Shown: positions 7,872-18,460 of the stretch, in pieces | Position numbering within the stretch: the stretch's first letter is position 1 | Layout: each line of letters starts with the position of its first letter | Assembly (NCBI RefSeq): GCF_008923205.2 | Contig: NZ_WBMS02000048.1 | Span: 1-64,000, forward strand | Source of the DNA: Actinomadura physcomitrii | GTDB lineage: Bacteria; Actinomycetota; Actinomycetes; Streptosporangiales; Streptosporangiaceae | Length of the DNA stretch: 64,000 nucleotides | Direction of reading: 5' to 3' | Notes under the pieces: model-generated | The model's input: the letters and a program-made list of their open reading frames with translations, nothing else | Told to the model about the DNA's origin: nothing | Databases searched by the model: none | Position numbers and translations under genes: made by a program

Positions 7872-8210
7872 TTCCCAGGGGGGCGACCCTGTTTTCCCAG
7901 GGGGCGACCCCCTGGAACCCCCATCACGACTGACAGGCTGTTTCCCGCTCCGCTAGCGCTCCGCGCGAAACAGCCTGTCAGTCGTCGGGCAGGCCCGCTG
8001 CGCTCGCTAGCGCTCGCTCCGCGTGCCCGCCCGTGAGGTGGCTGGGGTTCAACCTGCCGGGGCTGGGGTCCAACCCTGCCGGGGCTGAGGTTCAACCCTG
8101 CCGGGGCTGAGGTTCAACCCTGCCGGGGCTGAGGCTCGGGCTGCCGGGGTTAAGGCTCGGGCTGCCGGGGCTGGGGGCAGCGCGCCGGGTGGGGGTCGCC
8201 CCCCTGGGAA
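7872..8210. repeat. Intergenic element bounded by 18-bp perfect terminal inverted repeats
   Basis: The left end 7872-7889 (TTCCCAGGGGGGCGACCC) is the exact reverse complement of 8193-8210. Inside lie a near-perfect hairpin at 7894-7917, an 18-bp perfect inverted repeat (7927-7944 with 7967-7984), a smaller inverted repeat (7986-8029), and about seven 21-22-bp units of the form TGCCGGGGCTGAGGTTCAACCC (8041-8180). It fills the gap between convergent tetR and the NlpC/P60 gene almost exactly. No coding sequence and no clear target duplication are seen. Confidence 0.7.
7927..7984. terminator. 18-bp perfect hairpin between convergent genes
   Basis: Arms CGACTGACAGGCTGTTTC and its exact complement flank a 22-base loop. 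It lies 56 bp after the tetR stop and could terminate transcription from both sides. Confidence 0.5.
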
Positions 8211-8217
8211 AGCACAG

Positions 8218-9399
8218 CTAGCCGGCGAGTCGGGCGGCTAGTTTGGGGCTTACTCGGACGGCGCCCTTGAGGTTGCGGGTGTAGACGTTCTGGATCATCA
8301 CGTCGAGGCCGGTGCGCGGGGCGACGACCATCTTGCCGTTGCCGATGTACAGGGCGATGTGGGAGATGTAGCCGGGCGCGGTCGGGTCGTTGGCCCAGAT
8401 CAGCATGTCGCCCGGCACGGCCTTGCTGTACGGGATGACCCAGCCGACGCGGGCCTGGTCGGCGGCGACGCGCGGGAGGCGGATGCCGGCGCGGGCGAAC
8501 GCGTACTGCATCAGCCCGGAGCAGTCGTAGCCGCCCTCGGCCTCCGACTCGCCGCCCCACACGTACGGCCAGCCGATCCGCGAGTACGCCGCCTTGATCA
8601 CCGTCTGCACCTGGGCGGCGGTCATCACCTGGCCGTGCGAGGTCGGCGCGTTGCCGGAGCCGGCCTTCGGGAAGTCGAGCTGCGGGTTCACCGCGACGGC
8701 CTTGGCGTGCTTCGGCAGCACCTTCTTCAGCTTCTTGATGAAGGCGGCCGGCGTGGTCTTCGGGACGCTGATCAGCATCGCGTTGCCGGTGGGCATGCCG
8801 AGGGCCTGCGCGGTGGCGTGCGAGACGACCGCGTCGACGTCGCCGATGCCCATCGTCGCGTAGGCGCCGACGCGCAGGTTCGACTGGTGCTGCTTGCCGC
8901 CGACGGGCACCTGGGAGCCGAGCTTGACGCCGCCGTCGCTGCCCATCGTGAAGGAGATGGCGACGTCACCGGAGGCGACGTTGCGCCAGAGCGCGTCGGA
9001 CTGGGCGGTCGGCTTCGGCGTGTAGTTGCGGAACGTGGACGGGTCGACGCCCATCAGGCCGACGCGCTTGCCGGCGACCATGCCCTGCACGGCGTCGACG
9101 ACCTCGACGCCCTTCACGCCCTTGGCGGCGCGGATCTTCGCGATGGTCGCGGCGGGCAGCGCGGACGGGGCGGCGACGAGGACGTGCGGGGTGAGGCGCT
9201 TGCCGAGGGGGGCGACCGCGCCGGGCGACAGGCGGGTGCTGCCGGACGCGGCGACGTAGCGGGCCTGCTTCTCCTGCGGGGAGGGGGCGGGATCGCCGTC
9301 GTGGCCGCGGGCGATGAGGACCGCGGTGTTGGCGGCGAGCGTGGTCAGGACCGAAACGCCGATGATCGTCGGTAGGATCCGGCGGTTCGGCTTCCGCAC
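8218..9399 (-). CDS. NlpC/P60 family peptidoglycan D,L-endopeptidase
   Basis: Product of 393 residues. An N-terminal membrane anchor or uncleaved signal (LPTIIGVSVLTTLAANTAVLIA) is followed by an extracellular region of about 230 residues without recognised motifs. The C-terminal NlpC/P60 domain has the catalytic Cys in GGYDCSGL and the His in YISHIALYIGNG, followed by PRTG as the third polar element. It should cleave stem peptides in the cell wall. The start at 9399 (GTG) is preferred over 9405 because AGGAG lies 7 bases upstream of it and only one base from the other. That Shine-Dalgarno sequence is buried in a 13-bp leader hairpin. Confidence 0.9.
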   Translation of the reverse strand: MRKPNRRILPTIIGVSVLTTLAANTAVLIARGHDGDPAPSPQEKQARYVAASGSTRLSPGAVAPLGKRLTPHVLVAAPSALPAATIAKIRAAKGVKGVEVVDAVQGMVAGKRVGLMGVDPSTFRNYTPKPTAQSDALWRNVASGDVAISFTMGSDGGVKLGSQVPVGGKQHQSNLRVGAYATMGIGDVDAVVSHATAQALGMPTGNAMLISVPKTTPAAFIKKLKKVLPKHAKAVAVNPQLDFPKAGSGNAPTSHGQVMTAAQVQTVIKAAYSRIGWPYVWGGESEAEGGYDCSGLMQYAFARAGIRLPRVAADQARVGWVIPYSKAVPGDMLIWANDPTAPGYISHIALYIGNGKMVVAPRTGLDVMIQNVYTRNLKGAVRVSPKLAARLAG

Positions 9400-9404
9400 T
9401 GCCA

Positions 9405-9457
9405 CGCTCCTTTTAGGTCGGCCTTCCCGGCTCCCACGACTATGACCTAGAGGAGCG
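9405..9457 (-). promoter_or_regulatory. Leader hairpin sequestering the NlpC/P60 Shine-Dalgarno sequence
   Basis: On the mRNA, CGCTCCT (9457-9451) pairs with AGGAGCG (9411-9405), and TAGGTC pairs with GACCTA just inside, giving 13 bp with a small internal loop. The paired AGGAG is the ribosome-binding site of the gene starting at 9399. Translation may be controlled by opening this structure. It does not match a riboswitch class I know. Confidence 0.5.
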
Positions 9458-9592
9458 GCAACCGTCCAGATACCCGGCGCATCAGCGGGCAGCCCTGCCC
9501 GCCCCGCCCCATGAGGTCAGCCCCGTCTCCGCTACCCATTGGTAACACCATGCGGGTACGAGAGCAAGGTCACGCTGCCACAAAATGGACGG

Positions 9593-11598
<2,006 letters not shown>

Positions 11599-11705
11599 CC
11601 TCCAACCCTCTCACACGGCGACCACCCCTCTTCGGCCACCCTCCGTGAAACGTCGGAGCCGGACGGTAGCGTCCGGCGCGTCCGCACGTCGGTTCGGGAG
11701 GCGAG

Positions 11706-13010
11706 ATGGCCGAGACGTCTTTCATCGGATACGCACGTATCAGCGACCTTTCAGGCAAACGACGAACTCTCGCCGCCGCGCTGGGCGTCGAGGCTCAGCA
11801 CGCCGCATGCGCCGCGATGGCGCGCGACAACGGCGGCATTGTGATCAAGCGCTACACCGACAACGACAGGTCGGCGAGCCGCGACGTGCACCGCCCCGGA
11901 TTCGAGGCCATGCTCGGGGACCTGCACCGCGATCGAACCGCCGACGGAGCGCCTGTCCAGGGGGTGATCGCGGTCGATGTCGACCGGATCCACAAAACAC
12001 CGGTGCAGTGGGAGCGGTTCGTGACCGCGTTTCGCTCCGCCCCGGACGCATGCTCGTGGACTGGCGAGGATGCCACGACCTCTACGCGGCGGGCAGCGAG
12101 GAGTCGGGCCTGCACGACGTTTCGGTGGTGATGGGCGAGAACGTCAGACGCTCCGAACGGACGAAACGGTGGCATGCCGCCCAGGCACAGCGCGGGATCC
12201 CGCACACGGGCGGGCGCACCTTCGGCTACCGCCTCGTCGACGGCGCTCCCGGCGCCATCGAAGTCGTTCCAGAAGAGGCCGCCGTGATTCGCGCCGCGGT
12301 GGCCGCCTGCGCCGAGGGACGGTCGTGGGGTGCCATGACGGATATCTTCGCGCGGTCCGGCCTTCCTACCGGGAACGGCGGCCCGTGGCGGACCCAGACG
12401 GTGAAGCAGATCATTTCCAGTCCGCGCCTGGCGGGGCTGCGGATGCTGGACGGCGAGATCGTCATCGGCCCGAACGGCTCTCCCGTCCTGGGCTGCTGGG
12501 AGCCGATCATCAGCCGGGCCGAGTGGGAGGCCGTCCGCGCACGGTACGAACCACGCCGCCGAGCGCCGGGAGGCAGGAGCCTGGCGGGCAACGGGCGCAC
12601 GCCGCGGAAGTATCTGCTGTCGGGATTCCTCCTATGCGGCAAGGAGGCCGACGGACGCCGCCGCGGGTGCGTCATGGCGGGCTGTGCCACGAAGCAGGAC
12701 GTACCGGTATGCGTGCCGGCCGGGGAGCGATGGCGGGTGCGGCGGGAGCGCCGTGCGCGGCGAATGGATCGAGGCGGAGGTGACCGAACTCGTCCTGGAC
12801 TCGCTCGCCACGGCGCGACCCGGCGCCCTGAGGCAAGCGCCGTGGGCTCGGGCTCCGGAACCCGATGCCATTCGCCTCAGGCAGGAGGAGCTGCAGGAGC
12901 GCCATCGACGGGGCGAGATCACTCAAGCGGTGTTCCAGCAGCGGTCCGCCGCCCTCGATGAAGTTCTCCGCGGCCTGCTCGAAGAGAAGCGGGACTGGGA
13001 GGCGGTCGGC
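11706..13010 (+). pseudogene. Degenerate large serine recombinase
   Basis: A good ribosome-binding site (GGGAGGCGAG) precedes ATG 11706. The catalytic domain shows YARIS (nucleophile Ser) and DVDRIHKTP. Around 12045 a one-base deletion moves the reading into a second frame, which carries the recombinase domain (RRSERTKRWHAAQAQRGIPHTGGRTFGYR, then EEAAVIRAA). Around 12650-12690 a second frameshift falls in the zinc-ribbon Cys cluster, followed by a coiled-coil tail in the first frame to about 13010, where sequence of another gene begins. No intact product is possible. Codon use is less G/C-biased than in the neighbours, which supports horizontal origin. Confidence 0.85.
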
Positions 13011-13355
13011 CGGAGATCGTGCAGGCGCCGACGTCGGCGATCCTCGACCATGTGCGGCCGGAGAGCTGCCGGTTCGTGCACGTCGACGCGTCCCACCTGT
13101 ACGAGCACGTGCGCGGCGACATCCAGGCCGCGCACGTCATGCTCCCTACCGAGGGCGTCGTCGCCTGCGACGACTACCGCTCCGAGCACACCCCCGGCGT
13201 GTCCGCCGCCGTCTGGGAGGCGGTGGCCGTCGAGGGAGCGGGCCCGCGCGCAGCACGAGCTCGACTCCGTCCGCGGCTCGGTCAGTTTCCGGGTCGGCCG
13301 GGCCGCGACCGCGCTGCCGCGCGCGATGCGCCGGAACACCGGCCGCCCCCGCTAG
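13005..13355 (+). pseudogene. Fragment of a class I SAM methyltransferase-like gene
   Basis: One frame from about 13005 encodes CRFVHVDASHLYEHVRGDI and GVVACDDYRSEHTPGVSAAVWEAV, typical of the second half of a class I methyltransferase associated with polysaccharide or glycan loci. Near 13230 the frame changes and continues as HELDSVRGSVSFRVGRAATALPRAMRR, a tail often found at the end of such proteins. The SAM-binding N-terminus is absent and has been replaced by the recombinase relic. The fragment ends 4 bp into the convergent reductase gene. Confidence 0.65.
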
Positions 13356-14710
13356 CCCTCCAGCGCGGCGAGCGCGGTCTCGATCGCGCGGTGGAAGGTG
13401 GGATAGGCGTAGATCATCTCGCGGAGGGCCGCGGTGGGGGCCTCGGTGTGCACGGCCACGGCCAGCGCGCCGAGGACCTCGCCGCCGGCCGGCCCCATCG
13501 CGGTCGCGCCGACGAGCACGCCCCATTCGGTGCTCTCGACGAGCTTGATGAAGCCGTCGTTGCCGACCTTGTGGATCCAGCCGCGCGTCGACTCCGGGAT
13601 CGGCGCGATGCCGGTGCGGACCGGCAGGTTCTGGTCGCGGGCCTGCGCCTCGGTGAGCCCGACCGACGCGATCTCCGGATCGGTGAACGTCACCCGCGGC
13701 ACGGCCCGGTAGGCGGCCTGCGGCCCCTCCTCGCCGAGGATGTCGCGGACCGCGACGGACGCCTGGTACATCGACATGTGCGTGAACGCGCCCTTGCCGG
13801 TGATGTCGCCGATCGCCCAGACACCGTCGGCGGCGCGCATGTGCCCGTCCACGTCGATGTGCCGGGCGTTCTCGTCCAGGCCGACGGCGGCCAGGCCCAG
13901 GCCCTTCAGGTTCGGGCGGCGGCCCGTCGCGACGAGCAGCCGGTCGGCGGTCAGGGTCTCCTCGCCGAGGTGCAGGCGGAACTGGCCGCCGGCGTACGAC
14001 GCGGCGGTGACCTTCGCGTCCGTCCGCACGCCGATGCCCTCGCGCTCGAACACCTGCCGCAGCAGGTCGCTGGACTCCGGCTCCTCGTTCACCACGAGCC
14101 GGTCGCCGGCCTCGACGATCGTGACGCGGCTGTCGAAGCGGGAGAAGACCTGCGCCATCTCCACGCCGACCACGCCGCCGCCCAGCACCAGCAGCGACTC
14201 CGGCACCTCGGTGGCCTGGACGGCCTCGCGGTTCGTCCAGAACGGGACGTCCGCGAGCCCGTCGACCGGCGGCGCCGACGGTGCCGTGCCGGTGTTGAGC
14301 AGGATGCCGCGGCGGGCCCGGAACACCCGGTCGCCGACCGTCACCTCGCGGGGCGCGGTGATGCGGCCCTCCCCGCGCACGAGCTGAGCACCCTTGCCGG
14401 TGAGGCGGTCCGCGGCGGCCGTGTCCGTCCACGAGTCGGTCGCCTCGTCGCAGATCCGGGCGGCCACCGGCGCCCAGTCCGGCCTGATGATCGAGTCGCC
14501 CGCCATCCCGGGGATGCGGGTGCCGTCGGCGATGAGCCCCGCGGCGCGCACCATCATCTTCGTCGGGACGCACGCGTAGTACGGGCACTCCCCGCCGACC
14601 AGCCGGGACTCCACGGCCGCCACGGACAGGCCCGCCTCGGCCAGCCGGCCCGCCGCGTCCTCCCCGCCGGGACCGAGTCCGATGACGACGACATCGACTT
14701 CTTCAGCCAT
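13352..14710 (-). CDS. FAD-dependent pyridine nucleotide-disulfide oxidoreductase
   Basis: Product of 452 residues, the normal length for class I flavoprotein disulfide reductases. An N-terminal FAD fold (VVIGLGPGGEDAA) leads to GGECPYYACVPTK, where Cys42 and Cys47 form the CX4C redox pair in place of the canonical GGTCLNVGCIPTK. A NAD(P) fold (LVLGGGVVGVEMA), GDI near ITGKGAFTH, and a dimerisation domain ending in YPTFHRAIETAL follow. The substrate is unclear: mercuric-reductase, dihydrolipoyl or mycothione reductase-like roles are all possible. It lies 32 bp downstream of the RNase Z gene on the same strand, so the two may form an operon. Confidence 0.85.
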   Translation of the reverse strand: MAEEVDVVVIGLGPGGEDAAGRLAEAGLSVAAVESRLVGGECPYYACVPTKMMVRAAGLIADGTRIPGMAGDSIIRPDWAPVAARICDEATDSWTDTAAADRLTGKGAQLVRGEGRITAPREVTVGDRVFRARRGILLNTGTAPSAPPVDGLADVPFWTNREAVQATEVPESLLVLGGGVVGVEMAQVFSRFDSRVTIVEAGDRLVVNEEPESSDLLRQVFEREGIGVRTDAKVTAASYAGGQFRLHLGEETLTADRLLVATGRRPNLKGLGLAAVGLDENARHIDVDGHMRAADGVWAIGDITGKGAFTHMSMYQASVAVRDILGEEGPQAAYRAVPRVTFTDPEIASVGLTEAQARDQNLPVRTGIAPIPESTRGWIHKVGNDGFIKLVESTEWGVLVGATAMGPAGGEVLGALAVAVHTEAPTAALREMIYAYPTFHRAIETALAALEG

Positions 14711-14742
14711 GCCCGGAGTCCTGCCCATGTTGAGCCGCGGTC

Positions 14743-15696
14743 TCACTGTGGCGGGCGAGGTTTTGCGGCCCGCCGGGGCGGCAGCGGGATCCGGTCCAGG
14801 TCGTGGACGAGTGAGATCGCGCCGCCGAACGCGGCGGCGGCCTCGTCCTCGAAGCGGTGCTCGTCCTCGGCGCGGTACCGCTCGGAGAAGTGCGTGAGGA
14901 CCAGGTGCCCGGCGCCGGCGTCGGCCGCGACCCGGCCCGCCTGCCCCGCGGTGAGGTGGCCGAACCTGGCCGCGAGCGGGGAGTCCTCGTCCAGGAACGT
15001 CGACTCGATCACGAGCATGTCGACGCCGGCGGCGAGGTCGCGCACGCCGTCGCAGCGGCGGGTGTCCATGACGAACGCGACCTTCTGCCCGGGGCGCCGC
15101 GTGCTGCACTCGTCCAGGGTGACCGTCGCACCATCCGGCGCCGTCACCCGTCCGCGCTCCTGCAGCTCGCGGACGAGCGGCCCTCGTACGCCCTTCGCGG
15201 CGAGCCGCTCGGGCAGCATCGTCACGCCGTCCGGCTCCTCGACCCGGTACCCGTAGGCCTCCACCGGGTGCGACAACCGCCGCGCGACCAGCGAGAACGG
15301 AGCGTCCTCGAGGTCGAGCTCGGTCCGCTCCCCCGACACCGGCCACTCGCGGACGACCTCGGTGTCGTGGAACGCCGACGCGTACCGCAGCCGCTCCCAG
15401 TACTGCGCGCCGCTCGCCGGGAACACCGCGTTCACCGGGTGCTCCACGCCGTCGCGCGCGATCCGCTGGACGATGCCGGGCACGCCGAGGCAGTGGTCGC
15501 CGTGGAAGTGCGTCACGCAGATCCACGTGACGTCGTTCGCGGCGACGCCGGCGTGCGCCATCTGCCGCTGCGTCCCCTCGCCCGGGTCGAACAGCAGCCC
15601 CTGGCCGTCCCAGCGCAGCAGGTACCCGTTGTGGTTGCGCGCCTTGGTGGGGACCGCGCTGGCGGACCCGAGGACGATCAGATCGCGTACCGACAT
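14743..15696 (-). CDS. Ribonuclease Z-type metallo-beta-lactamase-fold hydrolase
   Basis: Product of 317 residues, close to bacterial RNase Z. The metal motif THFHGDH is at 62-68, LGSASAVPT near the N-terminus and LTHFSERY near the C-terminus hold further ligands, and [10 protein letters not shown] lies between. It probably trims tRNA 3' ends or is a related phosphodiesterase. I leave the symbol blank because actinobacterial MBL paralogues are numerous. The gene precedes the disulfide reductase gene and diverges from the F420 oxidoreductase gene. Confidence 0.8.
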   Translation of the reverse strand: MSVRDLIVLGSASAVPTKARNHNGYLLRWDGQGLLFDPGEGTQRQMAHAGVAANDVTWICVTHFHGDHCLGVPGIVQRIARDGVEHPVNAVFPASGAQYWERLRYASAFHDTEVVREWPVSGERTELDLEDAPFSLVARRLSHPVEAYGYRVEEPDGVTMLPERLAAKGVRGPLVRELQERGRVTAPDGATVTLDECSTRRPGQKVAFVMDTRRCDGVRDLAAGVDMLVIESTFLDEDSPLAARFGHLTAGQAGRVAADAGAGHLVLTHFSERYRAEDEHRFEDEAAAAFGGAISLVHDLDRIPLPPRRAAKPRPPQ

Positions 15697-15781
15697 GACC
15701 CCATGGTGCCGGGTGCGGACTCATGCAAGCGCTTGGTTATTCTGACCGCGTCCTGGACCGATGCGAGCAAGGGAGAGCCGC

Positions 15782-16258
15782 GTGGCCGGAAGCAAGCGTG
15801 ACAAGATCAAGATGACTCCGGACGAGGTCGCCGCCTACCTCGCGGGCAACTTCAAGGTCCAGGTCGCCACCATCGGCAAGGACGGCGAGCCGCACCTCGT
15901 CACCATGTTCTACGCGCTGCTCGACGGCAAGATCGCGTTCACCACGTACCACTCGTCGCAGAAGGTCGTGAACCTGCGCCGCAACCCCACGATGACCTGC
16001 CTCGTCGAGGACGGCGTCGAGTACAACGAGCTGCGCGGCGTCGCGCTGTACGGCCGCGGCCTGGTCATCGAGGACCGCGACGAGCTGCACAAGGTCGGCT
16101 ACGTCGTCGGCTCCCGCATGGCGGGCCTGCCCGTCCCGGAGATCGGCGAGCCCATCGACCCCGCCATGGCCGCCGGCATCGAGCAGGCGATGTCCAAGCG
16201 CGTCCTCGTCGTCATGGACCCCGACACCGTCGTCAGCTGGGACCATCGGAAGGCGTGA
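15782..16258 (+). CDS. PPOX-class F420-dependent oxidoreductase
   Basis: Product of 158 residues with the split beta-barrel fold of the pyridoxamine-oxidase-like family: VQVATIGKDGEPHLVTMFYALLDGKIAFTTY, then KVVNLRRNPTMTCLVE. Actinobacterial members use the deazaflavin F420 to reduce small substrates; the substrate here is unknown. GTG 15782 is chosen over ATG 15761 because AAGGGAGAG precedes it. The 3' end overlaps the convergent TPR gene by 26 bp, an unusual tail-to-tail arrangement. Confidence 0.82.
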   Translation: MAGSKRDKIKMTPDEVAAYLAGNFKVQVATIGKDGEPHLVTMFYALLDGKIAFTTYHSSQKVVNLRRNPTMTCLVEDGVEYNELRGVALYGRGLVIEDRDELHKVGYVVGSRMAGLPVPEIGEPIDPAMAAGIEQAMSKRVLVVMDPDTVVSWDHRKA

Positions 16259-17090
16259 GCCCCTCCCGCCGGCGGGCCAGGGCCTCGGCCTTGCCCGCCT
16301 CGACCGGGCCGTAGAGGGCGATCGCGCGGTCGAGGGCGGCGCCCTCGGCCGCGGTGTCGCCGCGCTGCCGCGCCGCGTCCGCGAGGTGCACGAACGCGTC
16401 GCCCTCCCGCTCCGGCGCCTCCTCCGCCCGGACGATCTCCAGCGCCTGCCCGAAGAAGTTGGTCGCCGCGACGGGCCGTCCCGCGCGCAGGTACGCCTCG
16501 CCGAGGGTGGTCAGGGCGCGGGCGCGGTCCTGGTCGTCGGACACCGCGGCGAACTCGTCCGGCAGCGCGCCCAGCAGCCCGATGGCGCGGTCGAGGTCGC
16601 CCCTCTCCATCAGCGCGCGGCCGAGGTTGTGCCTGGCCAGCAGCACCGTGCGGCGGTCGCCGTCCCGCTCGGCGAGCCGCAGGCCCTCCTCCAGCGTCTC
16701 GGCGGCCTCCGCCCAGCGCTCCCGGTGCAGCAGCGCCAGTCCCTCCGCCTCGACTTCCGCCTCCCCCGCGGCGGGGCCGGCGAGGTAGTGGTCCAGGACG
16801 CGGCGCAGCGCCGCGTCCCGCTCCTCCTCGCCGTCCTCCCGGGCGGCCCATTCCCGCGCGTAGTCGCGGACGGGCCCGGGCAGCCGGAACCGTCCGCCGC
16901 CCGCGCCGGCGACGAGGCCGCGATCGGCGAGCGTGTCCAGCAGGTCGCGGGCGCCGTCCTCCGGGATCCCGGCGAGGGCGGCAGCGGCGGCGGCGCCGAA
17001 GTCGTCGCCGGGCTGCAGGCCCAGCAGCCGCAGCAGCCGGGCCGCGTCCGGCGGGAGCGCCCGGTAGGACTCCTCGAATTTCGCGCGCAC
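16233..17090 (-). CDS. TPR protein resembling the C-terminal part of STAND/AfsR-type regulators
   Basis: Product of 285 residues. The first 90 residues (RALPPDAARLLRLLGLQPGDDF, then LADRGLV and RFRLPGPVRDYARE) match the winged-helix region that follows the NB-ARC domain in AfsR-like STAND proteins. About four tetratricopeptide repeats follow. The nucleotide-binding domain itself is absent. GGGGGAAGG precedes the GTG start, so translation from here is credible and the gene may be a true short form rather than a broken one. It is 43 bp downstream of the LtrA gene and probably in its transcript. The role is unknown. Confidence 0.7.
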   Translation of the reverse strand: MRAKFEESYRALPPDAARLLRLLGLQPGDDFGAAAAAALAGIPEDGARDLLDTLADRGLVAGAGGGRFRLPGPVRDYAREWAAREDGEEERDAALRRVLDHYLAGPAAGEAEVEAEGLALLHRERWAEAAETLEEGLRLAERDGDRRTVLLARHNLGRALMERGDLDRAIGLLGALPDEFAAVSDDQDRARALTTLGEAYLRAGRPVAATNFFGQALEIVRAEEAPEREGDAFVHLADAARQRGDTAAEGAALDRAIALYGPVEAGKAEALARRREGLTPSDGPS

Positions 17091-17133
17091 GTCGGGGTCC
17101 TTCCCCCGACGCGCCGGACCGGAACCGGCCGGC

Positions 17134-18435
17134 TCAGCGTCCCGCGGGCGCCTCGCCGGTCCCGCCGCCGGTCTCCGCGGTCCCGTCGAACGGGACGGGC
17201 CGCATCCCCGGCACGGCGAGGTCGCGGCGGCGCAGCCGGTAGGCGCGCACGTCCCACAGCGCGAGCGCGGCGACCACGGCCGTCGTGCAGACGTGCAGGG
17301 TCAGCCGGTCCAGCGCGGGCGAGATCGCCGCGAGCCCCGCGAGCGCGACCAGCGCGGTGAGCCGGGCCCGGGTGAACTCTCCGAAGACGGCCCGCTTGAA
17401 CAGGGCGTGCCCGAACACGAACAGGGCCGGGCCGCCGGCCGCGGCGGCCGCGAAACCGGCGGTCATGTGCCCGCCGGGATGCGCCATCACCATCTCGTCC
17501 GCGACGGCGCCGACGATGATGCCCGCGACCATCACGATGTGGATGAAGGTGTAGGCGGACCGGCCCAGCCGTCCCGGGTCGGGGGACTCGGCGATCCGCT
17601 CGGCGGCCATCTCCGCCGTGTGGTCGAAGTAAATCCACCACAGCGCGACGGCGCCGGCGAACGCCGACACGAACCCCGCCGCGACCCCCGCCGTCGGCGT
17701 GTGCCCGCCCAGTGTCGCGCCCGTGACCAGCACCGACTCGCCGAGCGCGATGATGACGAACAGCTGGCAGCGCTCGGCCATGTGGCCGCCGTCGATCGTC
17801 CAGTCGGCGGTGCTGGACCGGCCCAGCAGCGGCGTCGCGTACCCGTGCCAGGGCGCCAGGTACTCCAGGGCGACGGCGAGCACCCACAGCCCGGCGCGGA
17901 CGTCCGCCGCGTCCACCAGGGCGCCGCCGATCCACAGCACGGCCGACACCGCCTGCCAGAACAGGACGCGCTGGAAGTTGCGGCCGAGCTCGTGCGTCCA
18001 GGTGGCGGCGACGACGAAGACGGTCCGGCCGACCTGGATGGCCGCGTAGGCGGACGCGAACCACACGCCGCCGGAGCCGAACGCGCCGGGCAGCATCGCC
18101 GCCATGAACAGCCCGGCGATCATCACGCCGACCAGCACCAGCCGGACCGCCGGATGGTCCGGGTCGAACCAGTTGGTGGTCCAGCAGGTGTACATCCACG
18201 CCCACCAGACCGCGAGCAGGAGCAGCAGCGTCTCGGCGGCGCCCCGGGCGGTCAGGTGCTCCAGCAGCCGGTGCGACAGCTGGGTCACCGCGAAGACGAA
18301 GACCAGGTCGGAGAAGAGCTCGAAGAAGGTGACCCGGGCCGCGCCGCCGCGCGACCGCAGCAGCGCGTCCACCCCGGACGGCCGCGGGGCGGGCACGGCG
18401 TCGAGAACGGCGGGCCCGGTGCGCGCGTCGCTCAT
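17134..18435 (-). CDS. Low temperature requirement protein A (LtrA) family membrane protein
   Basis: Product of 433 residues with about 12 hydrophobic segments. The family signature VTFFELFSDLVFVFAVTQLSH is at the start, followed by WWAWMYTCWTTNWFDPDHPAVR, then ALEYLAPWH, GGHMAERCQLFVIIALGESVL and WWIYFDH. LtrA proteins are polytopic membrane proteins of unknown biochemical role, first named from a Listeria cold-growth mutant. It forms a likely operon with the TPR gene downstream. Confidence 0.9.
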   Translation of the reverse strand: MSDARTGPAVLDAVPAPRPSGVDALLRSRGGAARVTFFELFSDLVFVFAVTQLSHRLLEHLTARGAAETLLLLLAVWWAWMYTCWTTNWFDPDHPAVRLVLVGVMIAGLFMAAMLPGAFGSGGVWFASAYAAIQVGRTVFVVAATWTHELGRNFQRVLFWQAVSAVLWIGGALVDAADVRAGLWVLAVALEYLAPWHGYATPLLGRSSTADWTIDGGHMAERCQLFVIIALGESVLVTGATLGGHTPTAGVAAGFVSAFAGAVALWWIYFDHTAEMAAERIAESPDPGRLGRSAYTFIHIVMVAGIIVGAVADEMVMAHPGGHMTAGFAAAAAGGPALFVFGHALFKRAVFGEFTRARLTALVALAGLAAISPALDRLTLHVCTTAVVAALALWDVRAYRLRRRDLAVPGMRPVPFDGTAETGGGTGEAPAGR

Positions 18436-18460
18436 GGGGGGATGGCCGGGCCGCGCCGGG

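Noticed and set aside
8041-8180. Possible CRISPR array in the 22-bp tandem units
   Set aside because: There are no unique spacers between units, and the repeats diverge gradually.
9406-9592. c-di-AMP riboswitch before the NlpC/P60 gene
   Set aside because: Only a simple ribosome-binding-site hairpin is visible; the conserved riboswitch blocks are missing.
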